Below the pieces are notes generated by a model, which worked only from the letters and a program-made list of their open reading frames with translations, did no database searches and was not told where the DNA came from. Positions 57,200-64,000 of a stretch of DNA of 64,000 nucleotides are shown here, piece after piece; positions within the stretch are counted from its first letter, which is position 1, and each line of letters opens with the position of its first letter. This DNA comes from Ariolimax columbianus (Eukaryota; Mollusca; Gastropoda; Stylommatophora; Arionidae), in NCBI GenBank assembly GCA_036924085.1, contig JAVGWX010000004.1:15686454-15750453 (forward strand). Direction: 5' to 3'. A program made the position numbers and the translations under genes.

Positions 57200-57758
57200 C
57201 AGTTGAAATAGTGGTTGTCGTAGTAGTTGTAGTGGCAGTATTATAGTAGTAGTGGTGGTAGTAGTGGCAGTGGTGGTAATGACAAAAGTAGCAGTTGTAG
57301 TAGTAGTAATGGTAGTAGCAGTAGTAGTAGGAGTATTAGCAACTATAACAGTTAGAGTAGCAGTATATGTGGTACAGTGTATTAGTAGCAGTTGTTTTAG
57401 AAGGTTGTAACATTAGTAGAAGCAGAAGTAGTAGGAGTTGCAGTAGTAATGTTAGTAGCATTAACAGCAGCAGTAGTGGTAGTAGTAGTAATAGTAGTAG
57501 AAGTAGTAGTAATAGTAGCACCAGTGGCAGTTGTAGCATAAGTAGTAGTTGCAGCAGCAGTAGCTGCAGTACTAGTAGCAATAACAGTATCATTTTAAGT
57601 TGCAGTAGTAGTAGTAGTAGTAGTAGAAGTGATAGTAGTAGAAATAGTAGCAGTAACAGAAGTTTGTAGCAGTAGTAATAGTATTAATAGTAGTAGTAGT
57701 ATTAATATTAGTAGTAGCAGTTGTAGTACAGTACTTGAAGTATTAGTAGAAGTGGCGA
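57200..57758. repeat. (AGT)n imperfect trinucleotide microsatellite
   Basis: About 560 bp of AGT/AGC/ATT trinucleotides, phased with and apparently parental to the 36-bp array that follows. Confidence 0.92.
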
Positions 57759-58768
57759 TAGTAGTCGTAGTAGAGGTAGAAGTCATGGTAGCAATAGTAG
57801 TAGTAGTAGAGGTAGTAGTCATGGTAGCAATAGTAGTAGTAGTAGAGGTAGTAGTCGTAGTAGCAATAGTAGTAGTACTAGAGGTAGTAGTCGTGGTAGC
57901 AATAGTAATAGTACTAGAGGTAGTAGTCGTGGTAGCAATAGTTGTAGTAGTAGAGGTAGTAGTCATGGTAGCAATAGTTGTAGTAGTAGAGGTAGTAGTC
58001 ATGGTAGCAATAGTAGTAGTAGTAGAGGTAGTAGTCGTGGTAGCAATAGTTGTAGTAGTAGAGGTAGTAGTCGTGGTAGCAATAGTTGTAGTAGTAGAGG
58101 TAGTAGTCGTGGTAGCAATAGTTGTAGTAGTAGAGGTAGTAGTCGTGGTAGCAATAGTTGTAGTAGTAGAGGTAGTAGTCGTGGTAGCAATAGTAGTAGT
58201 ACTAGAGGTAGTAGTCGTGGTAGCAATAGTTGTAGTAGTAGAGGTAGTAGTCATGGTAGCAATAGTAGTAGTAGTAGAGGTAGTAGTCGTGGTAGCAATA
58301 GTTGTAGTAGTAGAGGTAGTAGTCGTGGTAGCAATAGTTGTAGTAGTAGAGGTAGTAGTCGTGGTAGCAATAGTTGTAGTAGTAGAGGTAGTAGTCATGG
58401 TAGCAATAGTAGTAGTAGTAGAGGTAGTAGTCGTGGTAGCAATAGTTGTAGTAGTAGAGGTAGTAGTCGTGGTAGCAATAGTTGTAGTAGTAGAGGTAGT
58501 AGTCGTGGTAGCAATAGTTGTAGTAGTAGAGGTAGTAGTCGTGGTAGCAATAGTTGTAGTAGTAGAGGTAGTAGTCGTGGTAGCAATAGTTGTAGTACTA
58601 GAGGTAGTAGTCGTGGTAGCAATAGTTGTAGTAGTAGAGGTAGTAGTCATGGTAGCAATAGTAGTAGTAGTAGAGGTAGTAGTCGTGGTAGCAATAGTTG
58701 TAGTAGTAGAGGTAGTAGTCGTGGTAGCAATAGTTGTAGTAGTAGAAGTAGTGGTAGTAGTAGCAAGG
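57759..58768. repeat. 36-bp minisatellite, about 27 copies, derived from AGT microsatellite
   Basis: Unit GGTAGTAGTCGTGGTAGCAA followed by TAGTTGTAGTAGTAGA. Variant units with CATGG in place of CGTGG and TAGTAG in place of TTGTAG recur, and a block of about seven units (for example 58201-58416 and 58609-58768) seems to recur, indicating higher-order duplication. Twelve-codon periodicity keeps long V/I-rich and T/S-rich frames open. Confidence 0.95.
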
Positions 58769-58869
58769 AATTTTATTGTACATACGTTTATTTGGCTAAT
58801 AATACCGTTAATAGCCAGTTAAACGATTGGCAGACGAAGAACAAGAAAATATAATGACATAGGACAATT

Positions 58870-61152
58870 ATGGAGTTACTGTTAGGAGTAAAACATGACA
58901 TGCCCACATATATAAAAGTATAATATTGATATTAGATGGAGATCAAATGTGCTGGCAACAAAAACGCTGACAGGAGCAGACTGCGATACGGACCGTGAAT
59001 TACTGTTTGCCGTTTTCCGAACAAGAAAACGTAGGATCAACAAAGGTTGCCAGCCAATACGCTTCGATGTATCAGCAATACCTACTGAATACAACATCAA
59101 AGTAGAAAACCAATTTGAGGCGTTGCTTGCGGTACTGGAAGAGATGACATCTGAGGAGTTGACATTGTATGCAAGGGATATTTTGATCTCGGCAGCGAAA
59201 GAAATGATTCTCAAGATGTCGCACAAGAAACAGAGCTATATACTATATAACAAAGGAAACACAGAAACTCATTGCAGAAAGGCAACAATTAAAACACATG
59301 GGAAGTAAGGGGACCAACACAGCATATACAAACTGCGCAAGAAAAGTTAGAAGAGAAATAGGAAAAGATAAAAGAAGATACATAGTAGAAACGTGTAAGG
59401 ATATAGAAAACCTACAGCAACAAGGCAGAGAGAGATGCATTTAAAGCAATAAGAACACTGACAAGGGAGTTCCGCTCTGTTCCACATGTCATAAATGACA
59501 AAGAGCATAACACATTAACAGAAACCAAAGACACACTGGGCAGATGGAGAGAGTACTGCAGAACCATGTATGGAGATAGCACAAAGCGCTCAGTGCCAAT
59601 CCTACCAAAGGAAGAGAAAGAACCTGAACCAACATTGGAAAAAGTACGCTCTGCAATTAAAAGCCTGAAAAAGGGAACGTCCCCAGGATGCGATGATATC
59701 CCAGCAGAACTAATACAAGCAGGAGGAGAGGCATGTGCTCGAGTCCACCACAAGCTGTGTAAACAGATATGGCACAGTGCAGAGTGGCCAGAAGCATGGA
59801 AGAAATCAATTTATATTCCCCTCCCCAAAAAAGACAATCTGAAGCTGTGCACGAACTATCGAACTATCGCGCTGATCAGCCACGCTAGCAAGATACTCTT
59901 GCGAATCCTATTTAGAAGAATAGAGAAAATGTTTGAATCTAAAATTCACGTAGTCCAGGCAGGTTTTAGGAAAGACAGATGGACCCGGGACCACATATTC
60001 AATTTAAGGAATATCTATGAAAAATGTAGAGAGTTTAATGTAGACCTGTACACGTGTTTCATTGATTACACTAAGGCATTCGACACGGTAAAACATCAAA
60101 ATCTGCAGAGAATCATGTAGGAAATGGGGTTTCCTTTGCACATAGTCCATCTCATTGAAACATTATACCAAGATCAACAAGCCGCTGTTCGAGTATCTGT
60201 GCAAACATCGTATTGATTTGCAGTACAAAAGGGAGTCTGACAGGGATGTATCCTCTCACCTTATCTGTATAACATATATGCGGAATGTATAATGAAAAAT
60301 GTTCCAGAAGATGTGAACATTGAAAGTTTCGACCCATTTAAGATTGAGGGGTACGAGATTCCAGAGTTACGATACGCAGATGACACAGTGATACTATCAA
60401 GAAGTGCAGAAGGGCTAGAGCAGCTACTTTCAGCCGTTAATGAGCACAGTAAAGATCAAAACCTGTTCATAAACATAAATAAAACAAAAATAATGACCAC
60501 CGACAAAATACAATGTCAACATAAATTTACAGTGGGTCGTGAGGAAATAGATCAGGTCACACATTTTGAATATATGGGCTCCAGAATTGACAAAAATTGT
60601 GACTGCTCGAAAGAAATCAGAAGAAGACTAGCTATGGCAATGTAGAGACTGAACAGCCTGAAGAAATTATGGCAGGGTACCAACAAAATGATAAAAGTAA
60701 AAGTCTTGAGAGCCTGTGTTTTTCCTGTGGCAATTTATGGCTGTGAATCATGGACGATTACCAAAACTTCTAGACAAAGAATCGAATCCTTCGAGTCAAA
60801 ATGTTACAGAAAGATCCTCAGAATATCCCGGACAGAGAAAAAAAAAATGCAGACATTCGGCAAGAGTTGAGCATAGAAGAAAACTGGTTTATTAATTCCA
60901 TTTTGGCTAGAAAATGCAAGTACTTTTTTCACATCAAGAGACACAACGGTCTTAAGAGAACGGTGATGGAAGGTATGGTGCCAGGCAAAAGAGAAAGGGG
61001 TAGACCAAGAAGACGATGGCACCAAGATATCCAGGAATGCCTGAGTATGACTGTGACGGAGGCTGGTGTTTTGGCAAGGGAACGAGTTTCTTTCAGACAG
61101 ACTGTGATGGGAGCCACGTTCTACAAAGAACATGCTACATGATGATGATGAT
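58870..61152 (+). mobile_element. RTE/endonuclease-RT type LINE, longest copy; pseudogene
   Basis: In order: end of the endonuclease domain (LTGADCDTDRELLFAVFR, near 58960), RFDVSAIPTEYNIKVENQFE, then RT 59566-60645 with LKKGTSPGCDDIPAELI, NYRTIALISHASKILLRILF, DYTKAFDTV (motif A), QGCILSPYLYNIYAE (motif B) and LRYADDTVILS (motif C, both Asp). After that VTHFEYMGSRI, RACVFPVAIYGCESWTI, CKYFFHIKRHNGLKRTVM and GKRERGRPRRRWHQDI to a stop at 61142. The 3' end is (ATG)n at 61139-61154, as in this group. Stops and frameshifts (near 59300, 60118, 60215, 60645, 60840) kill it. The endonuclease is 5'-truncated against the minisatellite. A fragment of the same family is at 16630-16925. Confidence 0.92.
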
Positions 61153-61225
61153 GAATATTGATATTCCAAGACATTGGTTCTTTGTTTGTTGGGTAGTAGC
61201 TGCAAATCGTATAAGCATGTCCTTT

Positions 61226-61268
61226 ATTACCCCATCTGTTTTTTTTTTTGGGGGGGGGGGGGGGGGAT
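61226..61268. repeat. Poly-T followed by poly-G
   Basis: T-run of 10 and G-runs totalling about 16 bases. Confidence 0.9.
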
Positions 61269-61429
61269 TTTCTTAGCTTAAGGAAAAGGATGGCAGTATC
61301 AAGTTCTTTTATCGTCAGATTGTTTGTCATGTACTCTTCTGGACAGGTTACCATGTTCGTTTGTTGAATTTTTTTTCTGTAGTCATTGTTTGTTTTCTTT
61401 TCAGTTGGGATGTTGTTCTTGTTTAATGC

Positions 61430-61765
61430 CCACAATGAGTATGTTTACCCTTGTGTGCGCCATGAAAAGGACGTAAGTGCGGGTTGTAGTAGTTTTCCTT
61501 ACAACCCGAGCATACTCATGAAGGTGGACTGCGGTGCTCCAGGTTGTTGTGCTATGCTTGGCTTCATCTGCATGTCGCTCACTACTACGGGAATAACATC
61601 GATCTACGTCTCGTCATCCAGGCTGTCTTGAAAACAGTCTGTTTCCAGGGAACGCTACATGGACGACAGATTATGGTCTTGGTCAGTGCCTGACCCTGAC
61701 GCGACGTCCTGGTCAGTATGATGTGCCTGACTAGACTTGCGTCTCCGTTCCCGTCATCTGACTTA
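61430..61765 (-). mobile_element. SINE-like fragment related to 4085-4440
   Basis: Shares CATGAAAAGGACGTAAGTGC (versus CATGAAAAGGACATAGGTGC) and TTATGGTCTTGGTCAGTGCC then TGACCCTGACG with the 4085 copy. The middle is divergent and the central core is not found. Confidence 0.45.
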
Positions 61766-61849
61766 CTTGTGGGAATAATTGTAGGAATACATTTGCTGTA
61801 TGTTTTTTGCTCAATGTTTTCCCATTCAGCTGATCTACATTTTCATTAT

Positions 61850-62475
61850 TTCTGCAGTCCTTGATGTTTAGGGCTTTAGTCAACCTTCATAATGTTCTAC
61901 CATCTTTATCACGGTTTAGAGCTTCTGTTACTTTTATCTTGTTGTTTCTTTTTGTTCTTTTCTGCGATCACTTTGTAAGAAGATTTTTACCTCATTTCTT
62001 GCACCCAATAAGGTTTATAATCTCTTCATGCCTCTCTAGATATTTATTCTAGGACAACTCTCAAAACTGCTTTGTTAAAACTTTGCACTAGTTATCAAGT
62101 TGTGTTATTGTTGTGTGTTAATTTGGCTGCAATATATGTTTAACAGTGTAACGATGTTCCAGTTTTCTGATATATAATTCCAACTAGTCAGGAGCTTAAA
62201 GTAATGGTTGTTATGTTCCTAGTTGATAACCAGTTTGAACGGGTTGTGGTCACTGTCGGCCAATTGATCAGAACAATTCTATCTTGTGAAGAGCCAACAT
62301 CGGGTGTGGAGATACCCTGTCATCTTCTTGAGTTAGGACTTGGTACATCGCTAGATTTGTTTATCATCTGTAAGTTACTGTACATCTTCTACGCCGGTAT
62401 TGCGTGTGTCTGTCTCCAAATATCACCATCTTTCTGATTGGCTACTGAAATCTTCAATAACTACTCAATTTGTAT
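61850..62475 (-). mobile_element. I-clade-type LINE: endonuclease C-terminus and linker
   Basis: On the minus strand, EDFSSQSERWGYLETDTRNT (near 62440; the G-D-F-N-x-H-x-x-x-W-G region), LTQEDDRVSPHPMLALHKI (near 62345), and QLADSDHNPFKLVIN (near 62260; catalytic S-D-H). Then SWNYISENWNI and IYCSQINTQQ (near 62185-62105) and SRGMKRL resemble the linker before RT. Pieces lie in different frames. Known: G-D-F-N-x-H and S-D-H are the conserved motifs of AP-like endonucleases in non-LTR elements. Non-functional. Confidence 0.75.
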
Positions 62476-62734
62476 GTTGTACCAATGCTGCAAGTGAAAG
62501 ATCCTTTAAGGAGGGTTCACATAAATTGATCGCATGCTCGTCTACGATGATATCAGCTGATTGTGATTTGAAATGAATAGCTAAAAGTCGTTAAGCTTTC
62601 ACAAGACCGCAGGATATAATTAAAAAAACTACATTTTACTGTAACATTTTTAGAAAGATCGGCAAGTAATATATTTAAAAAAAACACAGCAATAACATAA
62701 TGATGCTAATAAAAACAACATGTGGTGTACATTA

Positions 62735-63362
62735 ATAAGCACGGGGTTTATAAATATTCATGTCCCCAAACAGAAAGGAATACAATAAACTTACACAAGA
62801 ATTAAGCTTGATATAAATTTCCATTTCCCAAACAGAAAGAATAATAATAAACTTACACAAGAATTAAGCTTGATATAAATATCCATATCTCAAAACAGAA
62901 AGGAATATAATAAATTTACACAAGAATTAAGTTTGACATAAATATCCATGTCCCCAAACACAAAAGAAGATAATAAACTTACACTTTTTTAATTTTTAAT
63001 TTATTTTACGTGTTTGCTGCACTAGTTTCTCCTGGCGGAGGTTGCCTATTCCACCCCAGACCGTAGTCAAATGGGCGATCTTAAAAATGTGTGCGTCTGT
63101 ATGTACCTATACTAGGTTTGTGCGCTCTCAGAAGATAACCCAACCAAAGTGCAATGGAAGGGTCTCACCATGAGGGCTCGTGTAAAAGTTGTGAGTGTGA
63201 TTATTGGACAGCGTAAAATGAAACAAGAGTGAGGTAAGAAGAGAGAGCAAGTAGAAACTTACACAAGAATTGAGCTTGATATAAATATACATGTCCCGAA
63301 ATAGAAAAGAATATAATAAACTGACACAATAATTAAGGTTGATTTTAGTATTCAAATACTAA
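62735..63362. repeat. 62-bp minisatellite split by an insertion
   Basis: Units AATAAACTTACACAAGAATT followed by AAGCTTGATATAAATATCCA and TGTCCCCAAACAGAAA occur four times at 62735-62984 and again at 63255-63362. Period 62-63 bp. Confidence 0.92.
62985..63254 (-). mobile_element. 270-bp retrotransposed insertion with 10-bp target duplication
   Basis: AAACTTACAC at 62975-62984 and 63255-63264 brackets a block absent from the other units of the array. The block begins with TTTTTTAATTTTTAATTTAT on the plus strand, so it has an A-rich 3' tail on the minus strand. No tRNA-type A or B box was found; could be a SINE of other origin or a processed transcript piece. Confidence 0.75.
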
Positions 63363-64000
63363 ATATGGCACCTCAGTCCACATACTATTAAAAGCATTTC
63401 TGAACATGAGCATACATAAAAAAAAGCTAAATAAAGTTCATTGAAAAAAGCACTCTGCATTACGTAGACGACATGAACACAAACCACGGTTGTTCACCTT
63501 GTCAGATTGTTGAGGAGTTGTTTCCCGCGTTCATTGATCATACACTGAATAAAATCTGGTCGAAGACGTAGTTGGATATCTGAAAGAATGATGCATGCTC
63601 AGAGCCAATCGAATCCCAAAACAAATTCTGTAGTAAGCTACTCGATGTTAGGACACCTTGCAGAAGAACCAAAAAAAAAAGAAAAAGACTTTCTTACGAT
63701 GCTTCACAGCATGGAAAGAACGGTGTGCCGTTATGTAAATACAAATAAAATAAATAAAATAGAAAAAAAAAACGCTCTTATTTCAAAATGTACTAAAAAG
63801 TGTAAAGTAACTAGGTAATATTAATTAATGTCGATCTAGTGTGAGTTGGCAAATTGTGCCAGTTATGTTTTTCATAAACAGAACAGATCCACACACACGA
63901 GATCGTATTTCAGATTCAGATCACAATTGATCTGTTTCTAAACATTTCCATCTATTCCAGCACATTTATATCCACTTTTACATATGTTGAGTACTTTCAG
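63363..64000. other. No recognisable gene
   Basis: AT-rich. The last 60 bp (TCTATTCCAGCACATTTATA) weakly resemble CR1-like sequence around 6215, too short to call. Confidence 0.35.

Noticed and set aside
57595..58822. 397-codon Val-rich and 351-codon Thr-rich frames
   Set aside because: Produced by a 36-bp repeat whose length is a multiple of three; no domain or start context.
63935..64000. Another CR1-like fragment at the window edge
   Set aside because: Similarity to the CR1-like region near 6215 covers only about 35 bp with many mismatches.

Overview
This window is AT-rich animal (metazoan) nuclear DNA. It is dominated by decayed transposable elements and tandem repeats, and only two intact protein-coding genes can be recognised. 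The protein families point to a mollusc, most likely a heterobranch gastropod: intronless AIG1/GIMAP GTPases, many non-LTR retrotransposons of CR1-like, I-clade (RNase H-bearing) and RTE/endonuclease-RT type, tRNA-derived SINEs, piggyBac remnants and very frequent minisatellites. The organism assignment is inference from family content. There is no rRNA, no convincing functional tRNA, no CRISPR and no bacterial-type operon.

Layout. 0-3.8 kb: LINE fragments, a SINE nested in a CR1-like copy, and a 22-bp minisatellite. 4-13 kb: a SINE, two long CR1-like copies (one interrupted by an RNase H-type LINE and a short inverted-repeat DNA element), and a fold-back minisatellite. 13.9-16.9 kb: two nearly complete SINEs in opposite orientation, one nested in a LINE fragment, plus LINE 3' tails and a tRNA-headed SINE. 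17-24 kb: two opposed I-clade LINE copies, more RNase H remnants, a second copy of the inverted-repeat element nested in a CR1-like copy, and a piggyBac transposase remnant. 24-28 kb: mostly featureless with LINE tails. 28.4-29.5 kb: GIMAP-like gene A (minus strand). 30-43 kb: SINEs, minisatellites, LINE tails and an 840-bp polypyrimidine/polypurine fold-back. 43.05-45.05 kb: a 63-bp promoter-proximal repeat array, GIMAP-like gene B (plus strand) and its poly(A) signal. 45-57 kb: SINE, an 800-bp element with perfect terminal repeats and TTAA flanks, and minisatellites including a 1.2-kb GAT-rich array. 57-64 kb: a 1-kb 36-bp array, the longest RTE-type LINE, an I-clade endonuclease fragment and a 62-bp array containing a retrotransposed insertion.

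How parts relate. The two GIMAP-like genes are paralogues about 14 kb apart on opposite strands. Both encode an AIG1 GTPase domain followed by helical sequence and a C-terminal membrane segment, so both are probably membrane-anchored GTPases. Gene B has intact nucleotide-binding motifs; gene A has lost the G3 glycine. Everything else is mobile DNA or its debris. Nested insertions with target duplications give a partial relative chronology, and all eight recognisable CR1-like 3' ends lie on the minus strand.
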